A DNA stretch of 64,000 bases from Muribaculaceae bacterium. Its GTDB lineage: Bacteria > Bacteroidota > Bacteroidia > Bacteroidales > Muribaculaceae. The notes beneath the pieces were generated by a model. The model had not been told where the DNA came from. It saw nothing but the letters and a program-made list of their open reading frames with translations, and did no database searches. Within the stretch, counting starts at the first letter, position 1; each line of letters begins with the position of its first letter. Positions 31,705 to 42,653 of this stretch are shown here, in pieces. Location of the stretch: the NCBI GenBank assembly GCA_022510425.1, contig JAFLTO010000004.1, positions 1-64,000 on the forward strand. Reading direction: 5' to 3'. Made by a program: the position numbers and the translations under genes.

Positions 31705-34700
31705 ATGGCTTTAGGCAATATTTTAAAGAAATTATTCGGCGATCAAAGTGAGAGAGCAGTGCGCCCTCTTTGGAATCGTCTCGAAAAGGAAATAAATCCA
31801 ATCAGCGAAGAGATAAAAAACATCAGCAATGATGACCTTCGCCACCGCATTGATGTGATTAGAGATTCAATCCGAAACGAAGCTCAAGAATATGAAAATG
31901 AAATTACTGACCTTCGTAAGGAACTTGAAACCCTTGACTACGACAAGCGCGAACCCTATTGGAAAAAGATTGATGAGCTCCGTGAGGAAAAATTCAAAAT
32001 GTATGCACGTCGCCTTGATGAAGTTCTTCCGGAAGTGTTTGCAGTGGTGAAAGAAACTGCACGCAGATTTAAAGAGAATGATCTGATAGAAGTAACGGCT
32101 ACAGATTTTGACCGTGACCTCGCCGGGAATGGCAAAGATTTTATAACTATTGAAGGAGATAAGGCTGTCTACCGTAACTCTTGGATGGCGGGTGGTAACC
32201 AGATCACCTGGGATATGGTGCACTATGATGTGCAATTGATTGGTGGTATGGTGCTCCATGGTATTCTTAATGGTGACAAGGCCTCAAATAATATAGCTGA
32301 GATGGCCACCGGTGAAGGTAAGACTCTTGTTGCCACTCTCCCGGTATTCTTAAACGCTTTGACAGGTGAGGGTGTACATGTCGTCACTGTTAATGATTAT
32401 CTGGCTAAACGTGACTCCGAATGGATGGGGCCTCTTTATCAATTCCATGGTCTTTCTGTGAATTGTATAGATAAAACGGATCCTAACTCGGAAGAACGTC
32501 GAAGTGCATATCGGTGTGATATCACGTTCGGTACTAATAATGAATTTGGATTCGACTATCTGAGAGACAACATGGCACTTCAGACGTCAGACCTGGTGCA
32601 ACGTGACGAACATTATTATGCTATTGTGGATGAAGTTGACTCAGTGCTTATAGATGACGCCCGAACCCCCCTTATCATATCAGGTCCTGTTCCCAAGGGC
32701 GACGACCAAATGTTTATAGAATTCAAGCCTAATGTGGAAAAAGTGGTAAATGCTCAGAGGAAACTTGTGCAGAATTTACTTCTTGAAGCTAAAGACAAGA
32801 TTTCAAAGGGGATGGCCAACGATGACAAGAACCTGACTGAAGAAGGAGGACTGGCATTGTTCCGTGCATATAAGGGCCTTCCCAAACATGGGCCACTTAT
32901 CCGATATCTCAGCGAAGAAGGTATAAAACAACTACTTCTCAAGGTAGAAGCTCGTTATATGGCCGACAATAACCGGGAAATGCCAATAGCCGTGGAACCT
33001 CTCTTCTTCGTTATCGATGAGAAAAACCACAGTATAGAATTAACCGACAAGGGTATTGAGGTTTTAACCGGAACCACCCAAGACCCCGACTTCTTTATCC
33101 TTCCTGACATTGCTGCACAGCTTTCGAGTGTTGAAGGTGAAGAGAACACTTCTAAAGAAGAAAAGCAACAGAAAAAAGATGAACTTCTTCAGAATTATTC
33201 TATCAAGGCTGAACGTGTCCACACCGTCAATCAATTGCTTAAAGCTTACTCTTTGTTCGATAAAGATGTTGAATATGTAATCGATGACAATAAAATCAAA
33301 ATTGTTGATGAACAGACAGGCCGTATAATGGAGGGCCGTCGTTACAGTGACGGGCTTCATCAGGCAATAGAGGCTAAAGAGGGTGTGAAAGTTGAGGCGG
33401 CAACACAAACTTACGCTACTATCACGTTACAGAACTACTTCCGTATGTACCGAAAACTTGCCGGTATGACAGGTACGGCTATGACTGAAGCAGGTGAGTT
33501 TTACGATATCTATAAATTGGAAGTAACGGAGATACCTACCAACCGTCCCGTAATCCGAAATGATCAAAATGATAGGGTTTACCGCACTAAGAAAGAAAAA
33601 TATGCTGCGGTGATTGCCGAAGTTGAAGAAATGGTGAAACAGGGTAGACCGGTACTTGTGGGTACAACTTCAGTGGAAATTTCTGAACTTTTATCAAAGA
33701 TGCTTCAGTTGCGCAAGATACCACATCAGGTTTTGAACGCCAAACAACATCAGAAGGAAGCAGAAATTGTGGCACATGCGGGTAAGACGGGCACTGTCAC
33801 AATCGCCACCAATATGGCTGGTCGTGGAACCGACATTAAGCTTACTCCGGAAGTTAAAGAAGCCGGAGGACTTGCCATTATAGGTACTGAAAGACACGAG
33901 TCACGCCGTGTTGATCGTCAGTTGCGTGGTCGTGCTGGTCGTCAGGGTGACCCCGGATCTTCCGTTTTCTTTGTTTCTTTTGAAGACACCGTGATGCGTC
34001 TCTTTGCTAATGAAAGGGTAGTTAAGACACTTGACAGACTCGGATTTGAAGAAGGAGACATGATAGAGAGCAAGATGGTGACCAAATCCATCGAAAATGC
34101 GCAGAAACGTGTAGAAGAAAACAATTTCGGTATTCGTAAACGTCTTGTGGAATATGATGACGTTATGAATGCTCAGAGAAAAGGTGTATATGGTCGGCGC
34201 CAAAATGCTTTGAAAGGGGAGAGGATAGGCTCCGATATCGCAAATATGATTTATGAAACTGCCGAGTCTCTTGCTAATCGTGGCTATGAAAACGGTTTCG
34301 TAGATTTTGAAGAAGACGTACTGAAGAATTTGGCTATAAAAGTTCCTTTCACAGAAGTTGAATATAATAAACTTGATGCTTCAGAAATAGCTGACAGACT
34401 TGCAGAAGAGGCCATGCGTACTTATGAACGTAACAAGCAGAAAATGGCAGAAGGTGCCATGCCTTATATCAAGGAGTTTGTAGAAGAGAAAGGAGCAACC
34501 GGTCCGGTAGGTGTTCCCGTGACAGATGGCCGACGTGTATTCAATATTCGCTGTGATATCAAGGATGCATATGAAAATGGTTGTAAACCTCTCACAAAGG
34601 CATGGGAGAAAACAGTGTTACTGTCTTCTATCGATAAATCTTGGCAGGAGCAGCTTCGAGAAATGGATGAATTGCGGAAATCCGTGCAGAATGCCTCATA

Positions 34701-35142
34701 TGAGCAGAAAGATCCTCTTGTGATATATAAACTTGAGGCCTATGAGTTATGGAAGAAGATGCTTTGGGAAATGAATTCAAAAGCTGTGGCAACTTTAATG
34801 CGTGGACGTCTTGCAGTGCCTGATTATGCTGAAGCCAAAGCAGCAGAAGCGAAAGCAAAAGAGGCTCAAGAACAACAGCGTCAGGCAGCTCAGCTTGCCC
34901 GTCAGCAACAGATACGTCGAGAATACAGCAACACATCCTCAACCGGTGTGAATCCTTATGCCAACTATAGCACCACAAGGGAGCAATATCCCGGTGAGAG
35001 TGCACAGAGGGCAGCCGGACAAAATGTGAGTCGTCGTCAAGGCCCTGTGGCTCCTATAAAAGCTATGCCAAAAGTTGGACGCAACGAGCCATGTCCCTGC
35101 GGAAGTGGAAAGAAATATAAGAACTGCCATGGCAGAGACTAA
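31705..35142 (+). CDS. secA: Preprotein translocase ATPase SecA
   Basis: A 1145-aa ATPase that drives secretion through SecYEG. Walker A is MATGEGKT (about 198-205), Walker B is in [20 protein letters not shown], and [20 protein letters not shown] is the conserved helicase motif VI region. The C-terminus carries the SEC-C zinc motif [17 protein letters not shown]. The protein is about 240 residues longer than E. coli SecA (901 aa), mainly through insertions such as the [16 protein letters not shown] segment, as is usual in Bacteroidetes. A strong terminator follows. Confidence 0.98.
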   Translation: MALGNILKKLFGDQSERAVRPLWNRLEKEINPISEEIKNISNDDLRHRIDVIRDSIRNEAQEYENEITDLRKELETLDYDKREPYWKKIDELREEKFKMYARRLDEVLPEVFAVVKETARRFKENDLIEVTATDFDRDLAGNGKDFITIEGDKAVYRNSWMAGGNQITWDMVHYDVQLIGGMVLHGILNGDKASNNIAEMATGEGKTLVATLPVFLNALTGEGVHVVTVNDYLAKRDSEWMGPLYQFHGLSVNCIDKTDPNSEERRSAYRCDITFGTNNEFGFDYLRDNMALQTSDLVQRDEHYYAIVDEVDSVLIDDARTPLIISGPVPKGDDQMFIEFKPNVEKVVNAQRKLVQNLLLEAKDKISKGMANDDKNLTEEGGLALFRAYKGLPKHGPLIRYLSEEGIKQLLLKVEARYMADNNREMPIAVEPLFFVIDEKNHSIELTDKGIEVLTGTTQDPDFFILPDIAAQLSSVEGEENTSKEEKQQKKDELLQNYSIKAERVHTVNQLLKAYSLFDKDVEYVIDDNKIKIVDEQTGRIMEGRRYSDGLHQAIEAKEGVKVEAATQTYATITLQNYFRMYRKLAGMTGTAMTEAGEFYDIYKLEVTEIPTNRPVIRNDQNDRVYRTKKEKYAAVIAEVEEMVKQGRPVLVGTTSVEISELLSKMLQLRKIPHQVLNAKQHQKEAEIVAHAGKTGTVTIATNMAGRGTDIKLTPEVKEAGGLAIIGTERHESRRVDRQLRGRAGRQGDPGSSVFFVSFEDTVMRLFANERVVKTLDRLGFEEGDMIESKMVTKSIENAQKRVEENNFGIRKRLVEYDDVMNAQRKGVYGRRQNALKGERIGSDIANMIYETAESLANRGYENGFVDFEEDVLKNLAIKVPFTEVEYNKLDASEIADRLAEEAMRTYERNKQKMAEGAMPYIKEFVEEKGATGPVGVPVTDGRRVFNIRCDIKDAYENGCKPLTKAWEKTVLLSSIDKSWQEQLREMDELRKSVQNASYEQKDPLVIYKLEAYELWKKMLWEMNSKAVATLMRGRLAVPDYAEAKAAEAKAKEAQEQQRQAAQLARQQQIRREYSNTSSTGVNPYANYSTTREQYPGESAQRAAGQNVSRRQGPVAPIKAMPKVGRNEPCPCGSGKKYKNCHGRD

Positions 35143-35150
35143 TGAGATAA

Positions 35151-35178
35151 AAAAATGCCCGCGAAAGCGGGCATTTTT
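35151..35178. terminator. Bidirectional terminator between secA and the EF-G2-like gene
   Basis: AAAAATGCCCGC (35151-35162), loop GAAA, GCGGGCATTTTT (35167-35178). A perfect 12-bp stem with A- and T-tracts on both sides serves both convergent genes. Confidence 0.95.
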
Positions 35179-35199
35179 AATATTGAATCAGAAGAAATA

Positions 35200-37356
35200 T
35201 TAATCTTCTTCGAGTGTTTCTGCGTATTCTTTGAGAAGCTTGTCTTGAACATCTCCCGGTACGAGTTCATAAGAAGAGAACTGCATTGAGAATGAACCTC
35301 TACCGCCAGTGATAGAACTCAAGGATGTCGCATAAGATGACATTTCTTTGAGAGGCACCTTAGCATTCAATTTAAGGATGCCACCTTCAGAATCCTGATC
35401 CATAATAATACCACGACGACCATTCACATCCTTCATCACGTCACCCATTGTATCGCCCGGAGTGATAATCTCTACGTCATAAACCGGTTCAAGGATCTTC
35501 GGGTTAGCAGCCTTGAATGCTTGAGAGAATGCATTACGTCCGGCCAAACGGAAGGAGATTTCATTGGAGTCTACCGGGTGCATCTTACCATCATAGATCA
35601 TAACTCTTACGTCACGAGCATATGAACCTGTAAGAGGGCCTTGTTCCATTCTGTCCATAAGGCCTTTAACGATAGCCGGGATGAAGCGAGCATCGATTGC
35701 TCCGCCGACGATACAATTGTAGACAACAAGCTTACCACCCCAATCCAATGGAATTTCCTGTTTGTCACGTACATTCATTTTGTATTCCTGACTGCCAAAT
35801 TTGTATGCATCCGGTTCAGGCATTCCTTCTGTGTAGGGTTCAATGATCAGATGAACTTCACCAAACTGTCCTGAACCACCTGACTGTTTCTTATGACGGT
35901 AGTCGGCACGTGCTGCCTTGGTGATAGTCTCGCGATATGGAATCTTAGGTTCGAAATATTCGATTGGAAGTTTATCATTGTTTTCAACACGCCATTTAAG
36001 AGTGCGTAAGTGGAATTCTCCTTGACCTTTGACGAGCGTCTGTTTCAATTCCTTGCTTTGTTCAACCAAGATTGTTGGATCCTCTTCATGCATACGTGTG
36101 AGAATACCCATGAGTTTTTCAGCATCACTTTCAGATGCAGGTTTGATGGCACGAATGTAGCGAGGTGCAGGATATTTGATGAAATCAAATTGATAGTCGC
36201 AACCTTTGGCGTCGAGAGTGTCGCCTGTGCGAACATCTTTCAATTTTACAGCTGCTCCTATGTCACCGGCTTTTAATTCATCGGCTGCATTACGGATCTG
36301 ACCTGATACTGTAAAGATTTGGGCGAAACGTTCCTTATTGCCACGATTAATATTTTCAAGGTCATCACCTGCTTTTAAAGTTCCGCTCATTACCTTAAAG
36401 TAAGAAACTTCTCCGATATGAGGTTCCACTGAAGTCTTGAATACGAATAGCGACAGAGGACCGTTTGCATCAGGTTTAACTTCAACTCCGGCTGTGGTTT
36501 CAGGAGATGCCACTTCTTCGGGTGAAGGACAAATGTTGCCCAGGAATTCCATCATTCTTCTCACACCCATATCTTTTGCGGCGCTCACGATGAATACCGG
36601 ATAAAGATTTCTGTCGACAACACCTTTGCGAATACCTTTACGAATTTCATCTTCTGTGAGAGGTTCATCAGCGAAATATTTTTCCATCAATTCCTCATCA
36701 TTGGAGGCGGCTGCCTCAAGGAGCGCATCGTGCATTTCCTGTGCTTTATCCAATTGGTCGGCAGGTATATCTGACACTTTGGGCACTCCACCGTCGGGAC
36801 CCCATTCATATTTTTTCATAAGGAGCACATCGATCATTGCATTGAAATTCGCCCCTGCATTAATAGGATACTGCACCGGCATAACATGGGTGCCGAAATG
36901 TTCGCGAAGTTGGTCAAGGAGGTTGTCATAATCTACCTTTTCACCATCCATATGATTGAGTGCGAAAACTACCGGTTTATTGAGTTTACCGGTGACACGG
37001 AAAATATTCTGTGTACCCACTTCCACACCATATTCAGCATTAACAACGATTACCCCGGTATCGCACACACCAAGAGCAGTATAAGCGTTACCCACAAAGT
37101 CGTCGGCTCCCGGACAATCAACGAAGTTCAGTTTCTTGCCGTTGAATTCTGCGTTGAAAACTGTTGAGAAAACGGAATAGCCATATTCTTTTTCTACCGG
37201 GAAATAGTCACTCACTGTATTGCCGGCCTCGATGTTACCCCTGCGTTTAATCACTCCGCTTTCGAAAAGCAATGATTCCGCAAGGGTGGTTTTGCCTGAT
37301 CCCTTAGAACCGATCAGGGCAATGTTTTTAATTTCGTCAGTTTTGTAAACCTTCAT
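35200..37356 (-). CDS. EF-G2-like translation factor with altered GTPase site
   Basis: A 718-aa five-domain elongation factor G paralogue. The P-loop reads GSKGSGKT (16-23) instead of AHIDAGKT. Switch II reads DCPGADDF (80-87), with A84 in place of the catalytic histidine of DTPGH. The G4 motif is NHMD (134-137) instead of NKMD. In Bacteroides thetaiotaomicron an EF-G2 supports translocation without GTP hydrolysis and is needed during carbon starvation; this protein fits that type. The housekeeping FusA is not in the window. It is a single gene, flanked by terminators on both sides. Confidence 0.88.
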   Translation of the reverse strand: MKVYKTDEIKNIALIGSKGSGKTTLAESLLFESGVIKRRGNIEAGNTVSDYFPVEKEYGYSVFSTVFNAEFNGKKLNFVDCPGADDFVGNAYTALGVCDTGVIVVNAEYGVEVGTQNIFRVTGKLNKPVVFALNHMDGEKVDYDNLLDQLREHFGTHVMPVQYPINAGANFNAMIDVLLMKKYEWGPDGGVPKVSDIPADQLDKAQEMHDALLEAAASNDEELMEKYFADEPLTEDEIRKGIRKGVVDRNLYPVFIVSAAKDMGVRRMMEFLGNICPSPEEVASPETTAGVEVKPDANGPLSLFVFKTSVEPHIGEVSYFKVMSGTLKAGDDLENINRGNKERFAQIFTVSGQIRNAADELKAGDIGAAVKLKDVRTGDTLDAKGCDYQFDFIKYPAPRYIRAIKPASESDAEKLMGILTRMHEEDPTILVEQSKELKQTLVKGQGEFHLRTLKWRVENNDKLPIEYFEPKIPYRETITKAARADYRHKKQSGGSGQFGEVHLIIEPYTEGMPEPDAYKFGSQEYKMNVRDKQEIPLDWGGKLVVYNCIVGGAIDARFIPAIVKGLMDRMEQGPLTGSYARDVRVMIYDGKMHPVDSNEISFRLAGRNAFSQAFKAANPKILEPVYDVEIITPGDTMGDVMKDVNGRRGIIMDQDSEGGILKLNAKVPLKEMSSYATSLSSITGGRGSFSMQFSSYELVPGDVQDKLLKEYAETLEED

Positions 37357-37467
37357 TTTATGTATTTATTATAAAGTTTTTTAATCTTATGAGGTCTAAA
37401 ATTAATTGTAATCCTATTGATTTATTGGGTTTGAAACAGATTGACCCGAAAATCGTTGCAATATACA

Positions 37468-37494
37468 AAAAATCCCCCAATTAGGGGGATTTTT
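37468..37494 (-). terminator. Intrinsic terminator of the pullulanase gene
   Basis: AAAAATCCCCC (37468-37478), loop AATTA, GGGGGATTTTT (37484-37494): a perfect 11-bp stem, T-rich on both strands, 31 bp past the pullulanase stop. Confidence 0.92.
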
Positions 37495-37524
37495 ATAATA
37501 TGTTAGAAAACATTTTTAGAGACC

Positions 37525-39555
37525 TTATTCTTTTGCAAGAATTAAAGCTGAATAGGGTGCAATCAGGGTCTTTCCCCCCTTAGTAGTACCCAAAAAACCT
37601 TCCGGATTTATCTGTCCGTTCTCTGCCACTATCTTCCAGTCTCCTTTGGGTAGGTTAAGGGTCTGAGGTTCAGATGCACCATTAAACACTACTTTAATTT
37701 CTTTCCAACTGTCGCCGTTGGCATTATCTTTCAAAGAGTAGGAAATAAGATTAGGTGTTTTAGATGAGTCTATCTTGTCGAAAACCAAATGTTTAGCAAT
37801 ATCTTCAGCAGAAGTCATGCGAAAAGCCGGATGGGCTTTGCGCAAGGCCACCAATCCCTTATAATAATCAAATTGATCCCGATATTTTGTCTTGTTCGAC
37901 CAATCGATTGCATTGATAGAGTCAGGACGGTTGTAGGAATTGTGAACGCCTTTTTTATCTCTGAAAATTTCTTCCCCTGCAAACATGAAAGGAGTGCCCT
38001 GAGAAGTAAATACTATGGTCTGTGCAAGCTTTGCTGCCGCCAATTGATTTTCTTCAGGTTCATCTTTCATCGAGTGTTTCAATTTGTCGGTCAAACAAAG
38101 ATCATCATGGCATGAAATGTAATTGACAATCATTTCCGGTGAAGAAGCATAGGCAAATTTTGAATTGTTGCCCTTGGAATAATCTACCTGCGGATGAGCT
38201 GTGGCAGCCACTATCCCGATTTTAACTGTTTCTTCAAGCCCCGGTTTACCTGTTGCAAACCCTCTGTCAGATGCATCAGTGTAATGTCCTTTCACAGCAT
38301 CACGTAAATCGTCGGAGAAAACTGCGATATTTTCCATTTTGCTGACATTCTCTTTCAAAGCTCTGCGCTCTGCTACCAATGGGGAATCACCGGCTGTCCA
38401 ACCCTCACCATAAACGAAAATCGAAGGATTAATTTCTTTCAGTTCTTTGGCGACTCTATTCATGGTTTCAGTGTCATGGATAGCCATAAGGTCGAAACGG
38501 AAACCATCAATATGATATTCGTCAGCCCAATATTTCACAGAATTGACTATATAGTCTTGCATTTGCTGAAGATCGGAGGCGGTTTCATTGCCGCAGCCTG
38601 AAGCATCAGAATAACTTCCGTCTTCTCTATGACGATAATAATATCCCGGAGCTGTGAGTGAGAAATTGCTACCATCGTTTTCAGCAGTGTGATTGTAGAC
38701 AACATCCATAATAACTCCGATGCCATTATCATGGAGAGCCTTCACCATTTCTTTCATCTCAGCCACACGAATTGCCGGATTCTCAGGATTGGTGGAATAT
38801 GACCCTTCAGGCGCATTATAATTCTGAGGGTCATAGCCCCAGTTATAAACATTCTCCTGAAGATTGGCTTCATCCACTGAATTATAGTCATAACTTGGAA
38901 GTATATGAACATGAGTAACTCCCAGTTCTTTAAGATGGTCGATACCTGTTTTTTCACCTAATGGCGAAACTGTGCCTTCTTCTGTGAGAGCCAAAAATTT
39001 GCCTTTATTAGTGACACCGGAAGACGGATGCATTGAAAGGTCGCGATGATGCATCTCATATACAATTACGTCAGAGAAATTTTCCACTTGAGGCCCTTTG
39101 TCGTTTTCCCATCCTTCCGGGTTCGTTTTAGCAAAATCTATGATAGCAGCCCTTTTACCATTTACACCCACAGCTTTTGCCCAAACACCTGGTGTTTCAT
39201 TAAGCCACTTGCCATCAAATTTAATTTTGAAGGTATAGAATTTGCCATAAAGCTGTTCGGGCACCGAGGCCGTCCATGTACCGTTGTCTTTATGAAATTC
39301 CATTGGCAGGGTTTGTATGGGCTCTCCTCCTTTACCCTGGTTGTAAATATTCACTACTGCCTCCTGTGCTTCGGGGCTCCAAAGCCTCCAGTGGGTGCCC
39401 GATGAATTCACGGTCAATTCCAAATCTTCTCCTGAATATGTGGGATAGTTCTTGAACTTTGCATCAAAATTGCTTTGTGCGTTCGCAATAGATGAAAAGG
39501 CCACACAGGCCGTTAACGCTGTGGTGGTCATCAGGTTTCTTAAAAGTTTTGCCAT
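37525..39555 (-). CDS. pulA: Type I pullulanase (GH13), secreted
   Basis: A 676-aa enzyme that cleaves alpha-1,6 branches of pullulan, amylopectin or glycogen. The signal peptide is MAKLLRNLMTTTALTACVAFSSIANAQ. A CBM48-like domain (about 45-140) precedes the GH13 barrel with the type I signature YNWGYDPQNYN. Catalytic residues are the Asp in DGFRFDLMAIHD, the Glu in VYGEGW and the Asp of NYISCHDD. No susC/susD or other starch genes adjoin it, so it appears to be a stand-alone periplasmic debranching enzyme. It is divergent from proC. Confidence 0.93.
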   Translation of the reverse strand: MAKLLRNLMTTTALTACVAFSSIANAQSNFDAKFKNYPTYSGEDLELTVNSSGTHWRLWSPEAQEAVVNIYNQGKGGEPIQTLPMEFHKDNGTWTASVPEQLYGKFYTFKIKFDGKWLNETPGVWAKAVGVNGKRAAIIDFAKTNPEGWENDKGPQVENFSDVIVYEMHHRDLSMHPSSGVTNKGKFLALTEEGTVSPLGEKTGIDHLKELGVTHVHILPSYDYNSVDEANLQENVYNWGYDPQNYNAPEGSYSTNPENPAIRVAEMKEMVKALHDNGIGVIMDVVYNHTAENDGSNFSLTAPGYYYRHREDGSYSDASGCGNETASDLQQMQDYIVNSVKYWADEYHIDGFRFDLMAIHDTETMNRVAKELKEINPSIFVYGEGWTAGDSPLVAERRALKENVSKMENIAVFSDDLRDAVKGHYTDASDRGFATGKPGLEETVKIGIVAATAHPQVDYSKGNNSKFAYASSPEMIVNYISCHDDLCLTDKLKHSMKDEPEENQLAAAKLAQTIVFTSQGTPFMFAGEEIFRDKKGVHNSYNRPDSINAIDWSNKTKYRDQFDYYKGLVALRKAHPAFRMTSAEDIAKHLVFDKIDSSKTPNLISYSLKDNANGDSWKEIKVVFNGASEPQTLNLPKGDWKIVAENGQINPEGFLGTTKGGKTLIAPYSALILAKE

Positions 39556-39596
39556 TTTATTCTTTCTATTATTATCGCGAATTTAATGAAAAATTG

Positions 39597-39604
39597 TAAT
39601 TTTG
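39597..39604 (+). promoter_or_regulatory. -7 element TAATTTTG for the proCBA operon
   Basis: An exact TAnnTTTG match lies 29 bp before the proC ATG; the -33 region is not a good match. Confidence 0.45.
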
Positions 39605-39633
39605 ACTTGAATTTTATTGAAATATAAATTGAT

Positions 39634-40407
39634 ATGAGAATATCAGTGATTGGAGGCGGCGCAATGGGGACCGCTTTTATAGAGGGGTTGTTGATTTCAA
39701 ACAGCATAAAGCCATCTGAAATATCGCTTTCAAATCCCCGGTTGGATAAGATCAAATATTTGGAAGAAAACGGGGTGGTCATCACAGATTCAAATGTTGA
39801 ATGTGCAAGGAATGCAGATGTGGTTGTTATTGCCGTAAAACCTTGGATTCTTGAAGGTGTTATCAAAGAGATAAATTCCATTGTTGATCCTTCTAAAACT
39901 GAAATTTGTCTCATTGTTGCAGGTATACCCGGCGCTGATTTGAAGAAATTTTTCCAGGGCTCACTACCTAAAAACCTTTCAATTGTAATGCCCAATACGG
40001 CTATGAGATTGGGAAAATCCATGACGTTTGTCGTGCCATTGGAAGGTGATTCAACAAGGGCGTCTGAACTTTTTGAGAAGGTGGGTAGCGTGAAAAAGAT
40101 TGAGGAAAGACTTCTCCCGGCTGCCACTACTTTGGCATCATGTGGCATCGCTTATGGCATGAGATATGTAAGGGCTGCGTCCGAAGGAGGTGTAGAATTG
40201 GGTTTCAGGGCTGCTGATGCCGCTGAGATAGTGACACAGACCTTGAAAGGTGTTGTGGCACTTCTGGAAATACCCGGTTCTCATCCTGAAACAGAAATTG
40301 ATAAGGTCACTACTCCTGGTGGACTTACTATCAGAGGCCTTAATGCGATGGAAAAGGCCGGTTTTTCAAATGCTGTGGTCGAAGGTTTAAAAGCAAGTGT
40401 GAAATGA
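39634..40407 (+). CDS. proC: Pyrroline-5-carboxylate reductase
   Basis: A 257-aa enzyme for the last step of proline synthesis, reducing pyrroline-5-carboxylate with NAD(P)H. The Rossmann motif is GGGAMGTAFI (8-17). The VAGIPGADL and TPGGLTIRGLNAME blocks are characteristic. It overlaps proB by 4 bp, and proC, proB and proA together form a complete glutamate-to-proline operon. Confidence 0.96.
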   Translation: MRISVIGGGAMGTAFIEGLLISNSIKPSEISLSNPRLDKIKYLEENGVVITDSNVECARNADVVVIAVKPWILEGVIKEINSIVDPSKTEICLIVAGIPGADLKKFFQGSLPKNLSIVMPNTAMRLGKSMTFVVPLEGDSTRASELFEKVGSVKKIEERLLPAATTLASCGIAYGMRYVRAASEGGVELGFRAADAAEIVTQTLKGVVALLEIPGSHPETEIDKVTTPGGLTIRGLNAMEKAGFSNAVVEGLKASVK

Positions 40408-41204
40408 GCAGGATAGTAGTGAAAATAGGTAGTAACGTTTTGGCCAGGAAGGATGGCAAGCCTAATATTACCAATATGTCGACACTTGTCGACCAGGTGG
40501 CTTATTTAAAAAACAATGGGCATGAGATTGTAATGGTCTCTTCCGGTGCTGTCGCATGTGGCAGAGGAGCAGTCACACCGCTTAAGGATTTAGACTCAGT
40601 GGCATCCCGACAGCTTTTTTCAGCAATCGGGCAGGTCAGGCTTATGAATCTCTACAGCCAGTTCTTTTCGAATTATGGTATGGTGGCGGCACAGATCCTC
40701 ACTCAGAAAGACAATTTCTCATCTGAAGAGGCTTATCTGAATCAGAAGTCTTGTATGCTTACCATGCTTGAAAATGATGTGATACCCATTGTAAACGAGA
40801 ACGACACTGTTTCCCTCACAGAACTTATGTTCACGGATAATGACGAGCTCTCAGGATCGATAGCGGCCATGATAAATGCCGATATGCTTGTTATTCTTTC
40901 GAATGTGGATGGTATTTTCACGGGAGATCCTGAAGATCCCGCATCCAAATTGATTCCGGAGATTGCTTACGATGAGTCCGCAGATCAATATCTGGTGGAA
41001 AGCAAAAGCGATTTTGGCAGAGGGGGAATGTCTTCTAAGTCACATATCGCTTCTAAAGTGGCTTCGGAAGGGATTGCTGTAATAATTGCCAAGGGTGACC
41101 GTCCACGGGTTTTGATTGATTTGATTGAAAACCCGCAAAATGTACCTCACACTCTTTTTAGACCTTCACAAAATAGCAACAAGGAAAAGAAAGCGTATGA
41201 ATGA
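40404..41204 (+). CDS. proB: Glutamate 5-kinase (without PUA domain)
   Basis: A 266-aa amino-acid kinase that phosphorylates glutamate to gamma-glutamyl phosphate. It starts IVVKIGSNVLARKDGK, and carries VSSGAVACGRGA and VNENDTVS. E. coli ProB is 367 aa with a C-terminal PUA domain; here the protein ends after the kinase domain, a form known from other bacteria. It overlaps proC by 4 bp and proA by 8 bp. Confidence 0.95.
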   Translation: MSRIVVKIGSNVLARKDGKPNITNMSTLVDQVAYLKNNGHEIVMVSSGAVACGRGAVTPLKDLDSVASRQLFSAIGQVRLMNLYSQFFSNYGMVAAQILTQKDNFSSEEAYLNQKSCMLTMLENDVIPIVNENDTVSLTELMFTDNDELSGSIAAMINADMLVILSNVDGIFTGDPEDPASKLIPEIAYDESADQYLVESKSDFGRGGMSSKSHIASKVASEGIAVIIAKGDRPRVLIDLIENPQNVPHTLFRPSQNSNKEKKAYE

Positions 41205-42447
41205 CATAAAAGAAATATTGGAAAAGGTGAAAAGGGTTTCACGAAAGCTCAATTCTTTCACCGATGAGGAGCGTTCGCAGGTGTTGATTACTCTGTCGCG
41301 TCTGGTAGATGATAACCATTCGATGTTGTTGGAGGCAAATGGAAAAGATTTGGCCAAAATGGATAAAAGCAACCCTTTGTACGACAGACTTCAACTCACT
41401 GATGCAAGGTTGGATGCTATTTTCCATGATCTGAAAGAAGTGGCCGGACTCCCGTCGCCACTTGGTGAGGTGATAGAGGAGAGGGTATTGCCCAATGGTA
41501 TTGAGCTCAAAAGAGTGAGGGTGCCCTTCGGAGTTGTCGGGGTGGTATATGAGGCTCGTCCGAATGTCACTTTCGATGTTTTCGCTTTATGTCTCAAAAG
41601 TGGCAATGCGGCTGTTTTGAAGGGTGGAAAAGACGCTGATGAATCAAACAAGGCGATAATCGGTTTGATTCATAAGGCATTGGAAAGTTGTGGGTTCCCG
41701 GCGGATGCCTGTGTTTTGTTGCCCTCGACTCATGAGGCTACAGAAACGATGCTGAAAAGCGTGGGCCTGATAGATGTTTGCATCCCCAGAGGTGGCAGGA
41801 AACTTATTGATTTTGTAAGAGACACTGCCAAAGTGCCGGTAATAGAAACCGGTGCCGGTGTGGTACATGTATATTTTGACAAGGATGCAGATGTCGAGAA
41901 GGCTAAAAAAATTATTGATAATGCCAAAACCAGAAGGGTGAGTGTTTGCAATGCACTCGATTCTCTTCTGGTGCACAAGGATAGGATTCTCGATTTGCCT
42001 GCTATTTTGATTCCCTTGGCGGAAAAGGGGGTGGAAATTTATGCCGATGATGAGATTTTCTCCTATTTGGATGGCAAATATCCCTCAAAATTGCTTAAAA
42101 AGGCTTCACCTTTGGATGCCGAACGGGAATGGATGGATATGAAGATGGGGGTTTATGCGGTGGAAAATTTGGAGCAGGCGCTTGAGCATATTGCTCTGTA
42201 TGGTTCAGGCCACAGTGAAAGTATAGTAACCGAGAATGAGGATGCTGCACGTAGTTTTCAACTTAATGTCGATGCTGCCTGTGTATATATAAACCTCCCG
42301 ACTTCATTCACAGATGGAGGTCAGTTCGGTCTGGGAGCAGAAATCGGTATTTCCACCCAGAAGTTAGGACCCCGTGGACCGATGGGCCTCCGAGAGATCA
42401 CCACCTATAAGTATATTCTTTCCGGCAATGCTCAGATTCGCCCGTGA
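41197..42447 (+). CDS. proA: Glutamate-5-semialdehyde dehydrogenase (gamma-glutamyl phosphate reductase)
   Basis: A 416-aa NADPH-dependent dehydrogenase of the ALDH fold, second step of proline synthesis. The reading frame is open from 41125, but ATG 41197 (MNDIKEILEKVKR) matches the family start and gives the usual short overlap with proB. Conserved blocks: RVPFGVVGVVYEARPNVT, SVCNALDSLLVH with the catalytic Cys, and TDGGQFGLGAEIGISTQKLG. Confidence 0.96.
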   Translation: MNDIKEILEKVKRVSRKLNSFTDEERSQVLITLSRLVDDNHSMLLEANGKDLAKMDKSNPLYDRLQLTDARLDAIFHDLKEVAGLPSPLGEVIEERVLPNGIELKRVRVPFGVVGVVYEARPNVTFDVFALCLKSGNAAVLKGGKDADESNKAIIGLIHKALESCGFPADACVLLPSTHEATETMLKSVGLIDVCIPRGGRKLIDFVRDTAKVPVIETGAGVVHVYFDKDADVEKAKKIIDNAKTRRVSVCNALDSLLVHKDRILDLPAILIPLAEKGVEIYADDEIFSYLDGKYPSKLLKKASPLDAEREWMDMKMGVYAVENLEQALEHIALYGSGHSESIVTENEDAARSFQLNVDAACVYINLPTSFTDGGQFGLGAEIGISTQKLGPRGPMGLREITTYKYILSGNAQIRP

Positions 42448-42467
42448 GGCTCGCTTATGTGCTCGAA

Positions 42468-42523
42468 ACTCGACACTCGGCACTTGTCACTCGGGACTCG
42501 TCACTTGGCACTTGTCACTTGAT
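42468..42523. repeat. Eight-unit heptamer repeat between proA and clpB
   Basis: Contiguous 7-mers ACTCGAC, ACTCGGC, ACTTGTC, ACTCGGG, ACTCGTC, ACTTGGC, ACTTGTC, ACTTGAT, consensus ACTYGNC. The block starts 20 bp after the proA stop. Confidence 0.85.
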
Positions 42524-42653
42524 AGGCAACACCCGGAATTGAAGTGAGAGGAATTAAACATTTTTTTGTGGTGAAATGTTAATAATATTGAAAGGATGGT
42601 ATGATTTTTGCCTCCTTTTTCTTTAGCAGGATAAAGATAAAAAAAACATAATT

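Noticed and set aside
41125..41196. Longer ProA start at 41125
   Set aside because: It would overlap proB by 80 bp and add residues absent from the family; ATG 41197 fits ProA.
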